A stretch of DNA of 64,000 nucleotides from Tetrahymena elliotti 4EA (taxonomy: Eukaryota > Ciliophora > Oligohymenophorea > Hymenostomatida > Tetrahymenidae), in assembly GCA_000231825.2 (NCBI GenBank), contig JH720343.1:481204-545203 (forward strand), read 5' to 3'. Position numbers and translations under genes: made by a program. Positions 1-17,210 of this stretch are shown piece after piece (the stretch's first letter is position 1; every line of letters starts with the position of its first letter). A model generated the notes under the pieces. The model did no database searches, was not told the DNA's origin, and saw only the letters and a program-made list of their open reading frames with translations.

Positions 1-60
1 CAGACAATGCCCTTACTGGAAGACGCATTCAAGTAGGTGTATTATTGAAAAAATTTATTT
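1..60 (+). other. possible 3' end of an upstream gene (uncertain)
   Basis: The first bases are richer in G+C than what follows. One plus frame reads DNALTGRRIQV, which resembles the last strand of an RNA-recognition motif. A GT follows directly at about position 35. Another plus frame reaches TGA at position 48 after 15 codons, and the minus strand is also open. No start and no further exon are visible, so strand and identity are unsettled. Confidence 0.2.
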
Positions 61-626
61 ATAGTTAATAAAAATCTATATGTCCATTATTAAATTTAGA
101 AATAAAATTTATTTAACGAGATAAAAATCTACCTTCATATCTATTTTCATAATCAATTAATCTATTTTTATCAAATGTTAAATAATATTTTAGGACCAAG
201 AATGCAAAAATAAACACACTAAATAAAATTCAAATAGATTATTGTCTAAGTAGATGTTTATGTGTGATTAATTTCGATTTTAAATAATTTAAATTTTATG
301 TATTCATATTTACATAAAAAATTTATTAATACATTTTTTCTTAAATTGCAAAATTAATCAATACATTAATAAAAATTAAAAAATAATTTCATTAAAAATA
401 TAATTTATATGACTAAATCTCTTAAAATAATACCTCAGTTTTTAAGTTTTATTCTGCTAAGCTGTTTTGATTTAAAGTTTTTTAAAAAACGGTAAAAATG
501 AAAAGGCTTAGATATTTATGATTTTTTGCATTTACATAAAAGATATAAATATTGGTGATATTATTTACTTTTTCTATTTTTTACTCATTATATTGTAAAT
601 TCAATTTGGAGTCAACTTAATTTTAA
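61..626. other. intergenic, no gene seen
   Basis: Very AT-rich sequence with homopolymer runs and no coding-like frame. It should contain the promoter and 5' leader of the scramblase-like gene, but no motif is recognisable. Confidence 0.6.
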
Positions 627-1499
627 ATGAATACATAAAAAGTGTTAAAACATCCTAATATATCTAAAGAAACAAAGCATAAAGGAAAAGGGATTAAAGT
701 TGTAGAACATAATAAATTAGATGAAGAACTCAAGCCTCTTTCTTTCATACATAAAGCTGTAAATGAATTAAATGGAGCAAAGGGCTTTTATATTGAGGAG
801 GGTTTTGAATTTAAAAATGTTTTTACTTGGAACTCCTCACATGTCTTTAAAATATATGAAGCTGATGAAAATGGATAAAAATTACAGGGTATAACTAAGC
901 CTACCTTTTACGCAATTGGTAAATTTAATCCTTGTTGCGATTGCCAAAGATCTTGTGGACCTTGCTGCTGTAAGGGATGTAGTTAATCTTTTGAAATGAT
1001 AATTACTAAAAATTTTGATGATGAAGATGAAACCTCACCTGATGTTATATTTTATTTAGAAAAATTAGCTTTATCAACAGGCCCCTATAGTTACTCTACT
1101 ATTTTTATGAATTAAAATGGAAAAAATGCAAATGTTGGAGTGATTTATACTAATTCGTGTGGAATTATTACATGTTCAAGTAACTATGTTAATGATTTGT
1201 AATTGAAATATAATATTTGCTAGCCTAGTGTATGGTGTGGATGCTGTTGTTGTGAATCATGTAGAAATTTTAAATATTAGCTAGTAGACGCTGATGGAAA
1301 TTAAGGAGCGTTAATTCAAGAAACCACTGTCTGCTAGTGGGGTTTCAATAATTTTCGTTTAGGATTTCCACCAAACTACAACTCAGATTAAAATGCTATG
1401 GTTTTAGCAACTTGTATTTATCTTGCTTTTGATAGTACTAATAAAAAAAGAAGAGATGAATATGATACTTTCAATACTAATCGTCGTCGTTATTTTTGA
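627..1499 (+). CDS. phospholipid scramblase-like protein
   Basis: This is a single-exon gene of 290 residues, with the ATG at 627 and TGA at 1497-1499; in-frame TAA/TAG are glutamines. The layout is that of the scramblase family: an N-terminal strand-rich part, a cysteine cluster around residues 102-118 (CCDC, then GPCCCKGC) and a second around 204-214 (CGCCCCESC). The C-terminal run QWGFNNFRLGFPPNY is followed by a hydrophobic segment ending in a run of arginines. Known members bind Ca2+, are palmitoylated on such cysteines and act at the plasma membrane or as regulators. The length is close to the family norm (about 300). An open frame begins shortly before 642, but the ATG at 627 is in frame and A-rich upstream, so it is preferred. 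Lipid scrambling activity is inferred from the family only. Confidence 0.85.
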
Positions 1500-2726
1500 A
1501 AAAAAATAATTTTATAAAAAAAATAAATGATAGGGATGAGTCTTATTAATTTATGTTTTACTTAGTAATTATAAAATTAAAAAATTTAATTGAAAATTTA
1601 ATAAATAATTAATAAATAAACTTTTTATTTAATTGTTTCAAATTAGATAAATATTACATTCAAAATTATTTTTTAAAAAATATTACCAATAAGTAGACTT
1701 TAATTAATTTTAAATGTTTCTAAGAAATAATTATTCCATTAGATACTTTGTAAATGATTACATCATAATTCTTTTGTTTATTTTTTAAAAAAAATGCATC
1801 ATCATTTAATAGTAAGTAGAGCAAGGTTTTAGATTAGTAAAATGATTCCCAGAAATATTACAAAATTTTATATGCTATTTAAAACAATAAAATCATTAAA
1901 ATATATCTAAAATATAATTATAAGGAAAGCAATTTTAAAAATAAAAGAAGCAAAAATTCACAAAAACTTTTAAATAATAAATATTTCTCAAAAAAATATT
2001 ATTTCTAAAAATAACCTAAAAAATAGATTTTAATTATGTTTGGAATATTTTTTAGAAAGAAAAGCATATTTTAGAAATAATTGAATGGGATGTAACTTAG
2101 TTGATTCAAAAATCATCATTAATTAGCTGAATAAAGTTTTAAATTATTCAAACAATTTTCCAACGAACACCAAATCAAAATTATTTTAAAAATAACAGGT
2201 AGATTTAATTTGTTCTTCAAAAAATATTATTATTTTAAATATTTTTTAGAAATAATTAAAGGAAAACTCTCTAACAAGTGCAAAATTACTTTTGGAAGAA
2301 GCATTAAAAAATTTATTTTAAGTAAATTGGTATTATTTTCTTTGAAAAAATTTTAATGGAAATTAATGCTTGGAAAGTAATTTAATTATTTTAGTAAAAT
2401 AATATACCTGTAATTAATAAGCAGAATCGGACAGTTTGATAGTGTTTCTTTACTTTAATAACAGGGTAGTGAACTTTTTGCTTGCTTGTAATTCAAATGA
2501 CTGAATGAATCTTTTATACATATAAATAATAGCTATTTAAATAGTTAGTATATTGAAATTTTAAGTAGAAACAGTATAGTTATCTGTTTGTTTATTATTG
2601 TTGTTGTTTAATTGCAAATAATCAAAAATAAACAATAATTATTCCTACCTCTTTTATAATAAAACATAAACAAAATTAGTCAAATAAAACCTTCAAAAAT
2701 TAGGCTTTAACAGATTGGTGCTATAA
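1500..2726. other. intergenic, no gene seen
   Basis: About 1.2 kb of low-complexity A/T sequence. No long TGA-free frame with coding-like composition was found on either strand. Confidence 0.55.
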
Positions 2727-5700
2727 ATGAAGCTCACACAGCAAGAGTTAAAGAGTATAATATTTATATAGGCAAACATTAGAGGTTTTTTAGTGAGATA
2801 AGAGATTAGGAGATAGTTATTAGAAATTTATGAGTATGAAAAAGAGTAATTAGAGTATTTATAAGGATAGCAATTAGGATAGGATGAGTATTACGACTAC
2901 TAGTATAATTTAAATAGAGATTCTCAATAAAATAATTCAGAGAAGTATATTATATAATCTTCCCATGCTCAATATGAAGAATAAAAGAAAAAAATTTAAA
3001 ATATCAAAAGAAGTATAAGTAGCAATAATTAAATATAAGATGATGTAAGTGAGGAGAATATTGAATTTCACAAATCATGTGAAAGCAGCAGTGCAGAAAT
3101 TGAAAAAAAAGTTTAATAAAAATACATGCAACAGCAGATGAATCAGAGAGAAAGATAATAAGCTTATGAATATCAATTACATCCAGTAGAATTAAATAAA
3201 TAAAAGACTAAGGAATTTTAAACTGATACATAGAAAAATTTGAATGGAGTTTGTTTAGCAACAGGAAAAAATGAAGCTGAAGTATTAAAATTCCCTTAAG
3301 TCCATCCAATATTCTCTAATTCGCAAATGAAAATGATGATGAATAGCTCTAATGAGAGTTAAGATGAATCAAATTTCTAAGAAAAGATACATTAAAACTA
3401 AGAAAAGCTTAAAAACATAGCAGAAAAGTTAAAGAAAGAAGAAGAAGAGATAGATTAGTTTTCATAAGATAACATAAAAATAAAACATTACTCACACAGT
3501 GGTAAATATTTTGGTTTTAAATCATTTCATTAGTCAAAATTATTTTAATGGATTAAATTATTTATTGGATTAATAATTACTTCTAGTTATTTAAATTCCT
3601 TATTAATAAATTTAAAAAATATTTATTTAAAGCAAATTTTGCAAGGAACCTAGAAGAAGACAGTGAAGATTAAGAATAAGCTAGAGAAAGTTAGCCTTAC
3701 GCTTAGATGCAATAAAAAAAAGAAAATATTGAGAATAAGAACAACAAAGGATAAGATTCACAGATGAAATATCAAAAAGAAAATCATAAAGAATAAGATT
3801 ACTTGGACCATAAATCTGTAAATATTTCAGTTGAAATCTCTGAGAGCAATTTGCTTTCAGAAAGGAGACAAAATATTTTGCCTACTTCTAATTATAATCA
3901 AAATAAAATATAGAAGAACTCAGATAAATAGCAGCTAAATATCTATGCTAATCAAAATGGAACATAAATGAAGATGCAATAAAATGGATAGGCCAAAGTA
4001 AATCAAAATAGGTTTTATTAAGAAGAAGAGGAGAATTATTATCTGAATCAATAGATTAATCTTTACTAATAATAAAAATACTAAGGTTATGAAAAAGTAG
4101 ATCAAAAACAGAATAAAGAAGATAAACACTAACAAAATAATAAATATTAAAATATCATATAAGTTATTGATCAATTTAATTACTCTCCAAATTCTAACAC
4201 ATCATCTAAGCATATTAAAGATTCTCACTTTGCTAAAATAAGTAATATTGAATACAACTCTTATCCTTGTGATTAATTTTTATTTGAAGAGAGTTAAAAT
4301 TATGGAGTTTAATAAAGGTTTGCAGATGATTACTATGGTCATGATCATCATCATTATCATCACTAGCATCATCAATAATTAGCGAGTTATAGTTAGCCAT
4401 AAGAAAATAATGAATTAATTATAGATAAATCTATTTACATAAAGAATATGAAAGTGATTAAAGAAATGTAACAACAATAAACTACTGAAGACAAAGAGCA
4501 ACGCAGTGCTAACCATGAAAAAAATATGAAGAAAATAAGAAAAATGATCCATCAAAATTAAATTTTAAATAATAAAAATCGTAAAAACTTTCTCTAACTT
4601 TCAAAGTATTCTCTAGAAAGTTTTTAGTATTCTTAAATTATTGGGGGTGATAGTAAATATTAAGTAGATTCTGAAGTAGAAGTAAATCTTTTAGATACTA
4701 CATAATAATAGAAACATAATAATGGATAAATATTTGAAATGTCTAGTAAGAGTAATAGCATGATGTCATCAAGAGTTCCAGATTCTTAAAACTTAATAAG
4801 TTAAAACTAATTAAATAACCTCAACAAAAGTAAAACAAAAAATAACAATAATTCTTCTACAAGATCTGAAGGCACAACAAATAGTAATATTTTAGTTAAC
4901 AGTTTAAATAAAAAACCAATTATGTTTGATTTTGACATCTATATTCTTGCTGCTACTAAAATTTAGAAAGTATTTAAAGGCTATTTAAGCAGAAAACTTA
5001 TTATTGAATTTCGTTCAGTAAAAAGAGCTGCTCTTATAATTGAAGCTCAATATCTTAAGTTTAAGCAATTCCTTGTTAAAAAGATGAAGGATTGTAATAA
5101 TTAAATTGAATGCAGTAGCTATAATATTATCAAATTAGTTTAGGATTTTGAGAAAGGTGAAAAGTTTTTAAAAAGTTAATTTCGTAAAAAAAATTTTGAT
5201 TAAAAAATAAAAGTTAACAGAGATAAATTATGTAAAGTTTTCATTAAGTTTATTAATACAAATGAAGGAGATGAAAATTGTTTCTCAGAAAGAGCTAAAA
5301 TGACTGCTGAATAAGAAAATTTGATTTTGCAAAAATAAGTTTTAAAGTTAAAGCAATATATTCTTTAATAGCAAACAAATTATAAATAAGAACTTGATTA
5401 AATGCAATCAAAATATGAGGAATTAAGAAGTTTGCATAAAGAAACTATAAAGAAATACATAAGTGGGATTTAAAACCTTAAAAAAAGAGGAAGTAACTAA
5501 GGATTAATTGACTCTAACTTACAGGAAGAGTCTTCTTAATACATGAATAATTCAAGTCCCAAATATGCTAAATCTAAAGTTACAAATGATCATTAAAATT
5601 TACTTTAAAAATATAAAGAAGGTGATAGTGATATTAATAAAATTAATTTCTTGAACAATAAGAATAAATAAGAAAATAGAAATCATTTTATTCAAGATCA

Positions 5701-6109
5701 AAATAATATTTAAAAATTTAAAAAGCATGGGAGTAGTGCAGATACAAAAAGAAAGTCTTCTAATAAGTCACCTGAAAGAGTTTATTTACAAAAGCAATTC
5801 GAAGCTCTAACCCATGAAGCAGAAAAAGATTTAGAAGATTTTGAAAGTTAAATCAAAAAGATAAAATATGATTACTCAAATAGTAATAAATAATATTCTC
5901 CATCTAACCATTCAAAAAAAGTAGAAGAAAAAAGAAGTTCAAAAAATAACACAGAAATTTAAAACAAAGAGTAGTAACTGTATATCAAAAAATGTAAATA
6001 AAAATAACAACAAACTAAAGATGTTTAAAATTCTATTCATTAACAATATATGAGTGATGAATTTGCTAACAATAGTAAATTTAGTATGAATAGTCAGTCT
6101 AAGTAGTGA
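2727..6109 (+). CDS. large Gln-rich IQ-motif protein
   Basis: There are two exons, 2727-3501 and 3633-6109, with a 131-bp GT-AG intron; the phases match and give 1,083 residues. An IQ motif opens the protein (FIQANIRGFLVRQEIRR, about residues 14-30). A second lies near residue 700 (IQKVFKGYLSRK). Both fit the IQxxxRGxxxR calmodulin- or light-chain-binding consensus. In between is a low-complexity Gln/Asn/Ser/Lys-rich region with a histidine-rich patch near residue 495. Coiled-coil-like sequence follows the second IQ motif. No motor or kinase domain is present. It is probably a calmodulin-binding scaffold, perhaps cytoskeletal, but the biological role is unknown. Confidence 0.8.
3502..3632 (+). 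other. intron of the IQ-motif gene
   Basis: GTAAAT donor and TTTAAAG acceptor. Without removal the frame hits TGA about 130 bp downstream of the acceptor; with removal it stays open to 6109. The joined codon is GCA. Confidence 0.75.
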
Positions 6110-6971
6110 ATTATAGAGTCTCTAATATTTTGTTAAAAATTATATTTAATAATAATGATCATCAATCTATCTAAATTTATTTTATGTTCATAATTAAAAA
6201 AAATGCAATTAGTTTAAAATAATTCTTTCTAATATTATTCAATCAATTTAAATATTTCTCTAATTTTAAAAAACTTTTAATTAAAATTATTAATTACTAA
6301 AATATGATTGATATGTTTTCATTAACACAATTATTTATATCAATCATTTTACTTAAGATTTTTAAAGGTTTATTTGAAATAATTCTCTACATCTAGAATA
6401 ATGAAATCAGTTTATGATATTAATAAAAAAATTGATGAAAAAATAGAAATTCTTTAGTAAAATAAAAAAAAAATAATTAATTTTTGGAAATCAAATTTCA
6501 AATTATTCTAGAAATGAAAATTAAAATATTATTCTAAAAGATAATTTATCTTCTTTCAAATTAATAATTTCTAAAATAAGCATTATTTACTTCAGTTGAT
6601 ACTATTTTTTCAAAATGAAATTTATTTTTTATTATTTGAAGCTATTTTTTTTCAAACAAATTATTCAAGTCAAGATTTTAGATAAATATAATATTTTAAA
6701 GAAATTTTTAATTTAGTTAAAATATATTAAAAAACATATGTAGGCTGATGTTATTAGTCTATTATTAGTTTGCTAGTTCTATTCGATTTTATAAAAAAAA
6801 TAATTGAATAATATGAGTTTGTGTTTAAAAGAATAAAATTAGTGAATGCTGAGTAGTAAAAAAGAAAGTAAATTTAATAGTATCTATTAATTAATATCTT
6901 TTAAAAAGAAATTTATAAAAATAAATAAACTTTTAAATAACTTGTAAAAGCATCATTATCAGTAATAAAAA
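6110..6971. other. intergenic, no gene seen
   Basis: AT-rich spacer between two plus-strand genes. A 38-codon open frame at 6401 is too short and too Lys/Ile-rich to be trusted. Confidence 0.55.
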
Positions 6972-9900
6972 ATGGATACAGAATAAATCCCTGAAGACAT
7001 TTAAAAGTTTTTTGATGAAAAAGCATAATTACAATCTTTCAGAAGAGAGCTAAGATAAAAAAATATTAAGGCTAAGGAGAATTATGCTAGTAAATATTAG
7101 AACACTTCATAACTAGAAATTAATCATGTTTTTTTTTTAATTAAAAGATTTGAAGATGGATTAAAGAGTGTTAAAGCTATAGCAAGTAACAAAGTTTTTA
7201 AATAAACTTAAAGGTAGTAGACCTACAGATAGAGATTCTATCTTGAATGAAATTGATAATTATAATTTGCAAAAGTAAATTTTCAAAATATTAAATTCAA
7301 TTTTGTTTGAATTCAGCATTTTTTATGAAATGATCAACTTGATTTAGTGTTAAAAACTTGTTTTTAAATAAATAAATAGCTATATTAATGAAATTACAAT
7401 CTCTATTGCTGACTATAATATCACTGAAAATGATATTATTTATTTTGTTTAGGTATATCAGTTTATAAAAAGGTTTTTATTTTAATAATGTTTTTTATTG
7501 AAAATGTAGTTATGCTCTAAGCTTCATCAAAGTTACGAATAATTTAATATTCAAATGGTTATTTAGATCTAAAAGCAAATTAAAACTAAGTAAAACTCAT
7601 TTTAGGCAATAATTAAATACTAAGCATTTTATATTTAGTATTATTTAGAAGGAGAAAGATGAAAAAGTTGTAGCAGTTAAAAGAAGAGATATGATGAGAT
7701 TTATTGCTGAATTATTTGTAGTTGGAGTTACTACCTAATATGATAAAATTATGGAATGCTTAAAAGATATTGTATACATTTAACTGAAGATAATATTAAA
7801 AATTAATTATTATTTTTTAAATAACAATAAAGATAAATCCAAGAGAAGAAGCTAGAACTCTTTTGTTAAATGTTTAAACTGCTTTAATGTTTTCTGATAG
7901 ATTTGGTTTTGAAATAACTCGTCGTAAAGGTATTAAAGCAAGCTTTAACTACAATAAGTATGATGATTTAGTTAATATTTTTGACTTTGATATGATTGTT
8001 ACACCTGAAAAAACTATCAAAATTATCAATGATTTCTAAGTTTATTTGAATTTATTAATGGTTCATCTCAAGAATCTCTATGACGTAAGTGATATTTTAT
8101 GAAATAACAATCATTAATGAGCAATTAATAAATAATTAAATAGTTGAAAATTTAGTCAGATGAGAAGATTAATAGATTAATTAGTGAAGATAAATTAACA
8201 GAAAAAGATGAATAAGAATATACTAAAACCAGAAATAATTATATGAATTTATTTGAAGCTCTTACTACTATTGCAGATAATTTAGAGTTAGAGTTTAAAG
8301 TTAACTTTGGAGAAGAAGAAAGAGAAAAAAAATAATAAAAAATTCTTGAAGAATAAAGAAGAAAAAAACTTGAAGAAGAAGAACGTCTTCGTCAAGAAAG
8401 TGAAAATCTTTTTGATACTGAAGAAGAAAGAGCATTTTATGAAGAAATATTTGACTTGAAAGTTAAGCTTCCTGGCTCTCTTTTTTCAAATAACTATTTC
8501 TAAGGAAATACCCAAAAATCATCAGCAAATAATGATAATGATGATGATTAAGATTAAGCTGATGATGCAGAAAAGGAATAGGAAGAAGAAGAGGAAGAAG
8601 AAAAAAAGGAAGAGGAAGATGATGATAAAGATAATGGTAGTCTTTTTCTTTTATTATTAATATTTATGTTAAATAATATTTTAAATATTTAAAAAGATGA
8701 CATCCCTAAGTCATACGAGCAATTTAAAAAGAATTTAAAGCACTGTGTTAGCTAAGAAAAAGCTGACTTACTTGCAGAATAGTTCATTTATGTAAATAAT
8801 AAGTAAAACAGAAAAAAATTAGTCAAGGACCTACTTGAATATAGAAAAGAATACAATTTAATGGTTCCTCATTTATGTAGATTTGTTGCAGTTATTAGCA
8901 AGCATTTTAAAGATTTGGGAGAAATGGTTATTGAAAAATTAATTAAAGATTTTGATTCCTACAGAGAAAAGTAGAGATAAGATTTTTCTTTCAGAGATAA
9001 AAAAATGAGATATTTGAAATACTTGTGTGAGTTAACTAAATTCAGAGTTTTAGAACTCTTTAAGATATTAAATATATTTAAGTCATTAGTTGATGATTTC
9101 AATACTTAATAAGTTGATTTATTGTGTGTGATCATGGACAATGTAGGAAGATTTATTTATAATAACTAAGAAACTCGTTTTAGATACATTACAATCCTAG
9201 ATTAATTGAATATTCATCTTCGTAAAGCCAACTTACCCACTAATAAATCTATCTAATTAGAAAACTCAATCACTCTTTCAAAGCCTTCTAAGAAAAAAGC
9301 AATTAAGTCAGAAAAGTAAAGAACTGAACTTGAACAATATGTCAGATTTTTGGTTTTAGAAAAGCTAAACGAAATGAATTTCAAAGAAGTTACTGCAACT
9401 ATATAAAAGTATTCTATTTCTTTCATTTATTTTTAGATAATATTCTTTTTTAACTTATTTTATCATAATCAATTATTTAGACTCTAATGGGATGATTAAC
9501 TTGATGATTATTGTTTCAATGTAATTATTAAGAGAGCTTTGAAGGGAAGAATAGATGATATTTAATTGTGTGCTGGTTTATTATCTTTCTTGAATACTTT
9601 TAGACCAACTTTGACTTTGAGAATAGTAGATGATTTACTAGAAAAGGTAAATAAAATAAATTCCGGTATGAATGAAATTAATAATTTAATTGTAAAATTA
9701 ATTAGACTATTTATGGTATGGAATAAAATGAAGTTTAAGAATAATAAAAGAGAATTAGTGTTGTAAGATTCCTTGGAGAATTATATTTGTTTTAAGTTGT
9801 GGAAATAGATTTTATTTTTGATTTGCTCTATCTATGTATAGAATTTGGTCATGAACCATTTAGAACATAAGAAGAAGTTGAAAGAATTGATAGCTAAGAA

Positions 9901-10741
9901 GATTTGTTCAGAATTTCCATGATTTGCAATATCCTTGAACCAGTTAGATAATATATCACAAAGAGACGCACATTCCCTAAAATGCTTAGATTCTTAATCT
10001 TTTTCCAAAAATATATTCTCTCAAAGAAGTATGTTCCTATAGATATAGAATTCATGGTTCTCGATACTTTTGAAAGCTTAGATTCTGGTAGCAATAGATT
10101 AACAAAAATAAAAACTTACAAAGATGCTGAGGATCTTGTTAATACTATTGAATAAAAAGAGAAAAAAGGAACTTTGAAAACTGTAGAGGAAGAATTGAAA
10201 ATATTTTTGGGAAACCTTATATTAAAGAATAAACTGTAAGATAATAATAATAACTCAAGCCAAAATGATTAATAATAAAATTAAACTAATAAAGCTCCTA
10301 ATGAAGAAGAACAAAAGCTCAAAGCTTTAAATCAATAATATGATGATGATATAGAAAGAGAACTCAATTCAATTATAAATGTAAATTTTGTTAAATCCTA
10401 TTTTACAGGTTATTAATTTTAGATAAAATAAAATAAAATAGCATGACACTTAAATTTAATCTTAAATGATAAACACTAAAAATGTAAACTATAAAAAGAA
10501 AATCATTAATGCTACTGCTAAAGTTAATATTCAAGATGATTCAGGCTAGACTAAAACCATCACAATCATTAAAAAGAAAAAAGATGTAAATATTCATTTC
10601 ATTTATCAATAGTAATATTTTTTGTATTTTTAGACACAAAAAAATGACACAACTAATATTAGTAATTTCTTATATGGTCCTGATGGTATTATCTAAAATG
10701 AATAAATTCAATTTAAAATGGCTAAGCCCAAAAAGAAATGA
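6972..10741 (+). CDS. UPF2: UPF2, nonsense-mediated mRNA decay factor
   Basis: I reconstruct twelve exons: 6972-7089, 7148-7274, 7380-7452, 7510-7589, 7639-7771, 7833-8084, 8144-8636, 8697-9408, 9481-9646, 9706-10380, 10442-10585 and 10634-10741. All junction phases agree, giving 1,026 residues, close to UPF2 proteins elsewhere. MIF4G domain 1 shows FLNKLKG, NYINEIT, LHQSYEQF and MMRFIAELFVVGV. The last MIF4G domain shows KRISVVRFLGELY and LRFLIFFQKYI. An acidic Asp/Glu/Lys stretch (about 8520-8635) separates the domains. The C-terminal tail after YDDDIERELN corresponds to the UPF1-binding region and ends in a basic PKKK. UPF2 bridges UPF1 and UPF3 in mRNA surveillance. The acceptor at 10441 is the least certain: a shorter intron ending at 10408 would also keep frame. 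Confidence 0.9.
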
Positions 10742-11125
10742 TTTACTTTAATAAAAAATTATTTTAAATGTATACATTTATATCTTGAATTGTAGTAAAA
10801 TCTAATTCATATTATATACTATTTAATTCAGTATATTAATCAAATCTCTTTTTTAATCAAACATAAATCCATAAATCACATTAACTTTAAACCAAAAAAG
10901 AAACGATTTACTTTTTTTAAAAATATAAATTAAAAATCCCAAATTTTATTTTGAATTGCTTTTATACATAAATCCATAAAATAGTGTGGATTTCAAACCA
11001 AAAAAGAAATACTTCAATAAAAAAAATTGTTTTTAATGTATGATTTTACTTTTCAATTCAGGGTATTGATAAAATCTATTTTTTAACCAAACAAAAATTT
11101 ATAAAATAAAGTCATTTTTCAAAAT
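10724..11125 (+). repeat. degenerate tandem repeats of the UPF2 3' end
   Basis: The last UPF2 codons plus 3' flank (CCAAAAAGAAATGATTTAC from about 10729) recur in altered form at about 10890 (CCAAAAAAGAAACGATTTAC) and 10998. A companion block beginning AATTCAGTATATTAATCAAA (about 10827) recurs at about 11056. A third block, CATAAATCCATAAA, occurs twice. The copies contain no full coding sequence. This looks like local duplication of a gene end. Confidence 0.65.
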
Positions 11126-11756
11126 AAAATTGTTAAAAAAATCATCTTTTTTTATAGATTTAAAAATTCTCAAATTGTTAAATTTTTTTAATGAACTTAA
11201 AAGAATTTTTCTTATTTCTTTTGAATTTTGAAAAAATATGAAGCTTTACAAAGAAAGTTTAATTTTAATGAATGAACTAACTAATAAAAAAATAACATAA
11301 ACTAACATTTTATTAGATTTAGTATATTTAGATTGGAGTTAATCAGTGTCTTTTTTTAAAAGTGTTTTAAATTTTAGTTGCTTGAGTAAATAAATTAAAA
11401 AATAAACCAAAGAGAATATGAAATATAATTAATTGAATATTTTTGTAAGAATGTGTTTACATGCTTTTTATAAGCCACATAGAAAACAAAAGATGCAAGT
11501 AAATTGTTTGTTTTTTTACTTAAAATTTTATAACTTTTATCTGATAATTAAAAAACTGATGATTCTTTTTATAATTTAAATGTATATTATTTGGAATTTG
11601 TATGATATGATGATAATTATTATATTAATACAATTTTATTTTGTTTTAAAGAATAAATATTTGCCTTTTTACATTTTTATTTTAGCCTACCTACTTCAAA
11701 AATCTTTATCCCAGTTAGGATCTTTAGCATTTTCTTTTCTATATCTAGATGTATTT
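10742..11756. other. convergent intergenic spacer
   Basis: This lies between the 3' ends of UPF2 (plus) and the PKG gene (minus). The first 380 bp hold the degenerate repeats described separately; the rest is featureless A/T sequence. Confidence 0.6.
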
Positions 11757-15494
<3,738 letters not shown>

Positions 15495-16344
15495 TAAGTA
15501 GTGGTTTAAAGTCGCTTAATCTAAATTGTGAAGCTAATATTTATTTTTTAATTATGTTCTTGTTTGTTTTTGATAATATTTATTAACTTGACTGTTTTTA
15601 GAAAGTAATAATACAAAGTTGTTTCTTTCTTGCTTTTTTCAAACTTGAATTGAATTGTTTGTTTGTATTTTCAGTGCTTAATAAACTCTTGATAATTAAT
15701 TAATTATCTTAACTTTTATTTTTAATTTTTTTAATTATTTCCAGCAATGAATGAATTTAAATAGCTAAATTTTTGATTTTTTGTTTTATTCTTCGCTGCT
15801 ATTTTATTTGAAAAATTGATACTTCTATACGTTTATATGATTGTTAGAAACAAGTTATTGCTTTTTTATTTTCTTTTTAATTTTATTTGAGGAAATTAAA
15901 AATATATTTGCATGTTTCTTCAATACTTTTATCTATCAAATAATTTTTATGGCCAAAACTTTATTTTATGATGAGTTATTTTAAAAATATATTAGTAAAA
16001 CTTGGTAACTTTTAAGTTGAGCAAAAATTATATTAATAGTCAATATATCTATCTATTTAGTATTATAACCTTTTGGATTTATTAAATTGTTATAAAATAA
16101 CAATTTATATACATAATTGTAATAAAATTTTCATCTTATTATTCTACAATTGCTTCTTCATTTATTTTGAAATAGAATTTTTATCATTCATTTAGCTAAT
16201 ATACATACATTAATGAAATTTTTTTGTTTTTTTACTGCTTGGATTTTTATACTGATTTTATCATAATAAACTATAGATAAATCTTACTAATAATAATTAA
16301 TAGAATATAATCAATAATTTCTTTATCAAGCTCTTTCTAAAACA
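15495..16344. other. divergent promoter region, no gene seen
   Basis: This spacer separates the start of the PKG gene (minus) from the start of the small plus-strand gene at 16345, so it must hold both promoters. It is T-rich on the plus strand; no defined regulatory motif is recognisable. Confidence 0.5.
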
Positions 16345-16918
16345 ATGTCTTACGAAGAAAACATAAGATTTTTGCTAATAAATAAACCAAATATCAGTTA
16401 AAAAACTAGTCTATATAAATCTAAATATCCTGGAAATCTAGCACCAACTTATTCTACGTTTGGTTTTCCTATTGGTACTTAGAACAAGGTATTTACTAGT
16501 ATTTTTTTGGTTACTTTAAAAATTTATAAAATAAATAATTTATTTAAAATATATTTATTAATGAAATCTATGAACATCAAAAAAAATTTTTAAGCTAAGA
16601 AAATATTACTGGCTTTCAATCATTTAAGTAATATCATAATAAACATATCAACATTATTAAAAAAGATTAAAAATCCAGCAGGTAAATTTGAGGTTAAATA
16701 AAGGTGCTTTTAAGGTAATGCAAAAAATGCGATGGGACCAGCTAAAGGTAAATAATAGCTCTTCTATTTTTTTTCTTAATGAGCTGTATTTTAAAATGAA
16801 AGGTGATGTCAAAAAAACAATTGATCCAAAAAACTTTCTCAAAAAAGGAGAAAGAGTAAAAAAAAGTGATGAATAAGCTAAATCATAATACAATAAAAGA
16901 TCAGAAAATAAAGATTGA
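16345..16918 (+). CDS. small conserved-looking protein with an NFLKKG motif
   Basis: Three exons, 16345-16488, 16666-16747 and 16803-16918, give 113 residues with consistent phases. Recognisable stretches are PGNLAPTYSTFGFPIG near the N-terminus, GNAKNAMGPAK in the middle and DPKNFLKKGE near the C-terminus, followed by a charged tail. Short Pro/Gly motifs combined with NFLKKG occur in small axonemal or microtubule-associated proteins of ciliated organisms, so a ciliary role is a guess. There is no signal peptide or membrane segment. The name of the family is not recognised. Confidence 0.7.
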
Positions 16919-17210
16919 AGCTAATGAGAAACTTTAAATATCAATGATATATAAAAGGTTGTAAAAATAAAATATATATTTATGTTTAATTGTATTATTT
17001 ACTGTATATTGTTTAAAAATATATTAATTTCTACCTTTTAAAAATTTAAGGAGTAAATAACATTAATAATAATTTAGATCTATTTAATTGATAGATCTTT
17101 AATAAATTTTAGAAATATTGATTATTTTAAAAATCTAATTAGAACTTACTGAAGTTTTTTAAAGAAGTTATATAAATCACATACATATATAGTAAAAAGG
17201 CTTATTAGTT

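Noticed and set aside
3935..4174. Hydrophobic minus-strand open frame (and similar frames at 14559, 22161, 35061)
   Set aside because: These are antisense shadows of A-rich Gln/Lys codons in real genes; poly-Leu/Ile composition is the expected artefact.
9760..9810. Apparent one-base frameshift in UPF2
   Set aside because: It was a misread of a T run; with four T residues the frame continues as LYLFQVVEIDF without a break.
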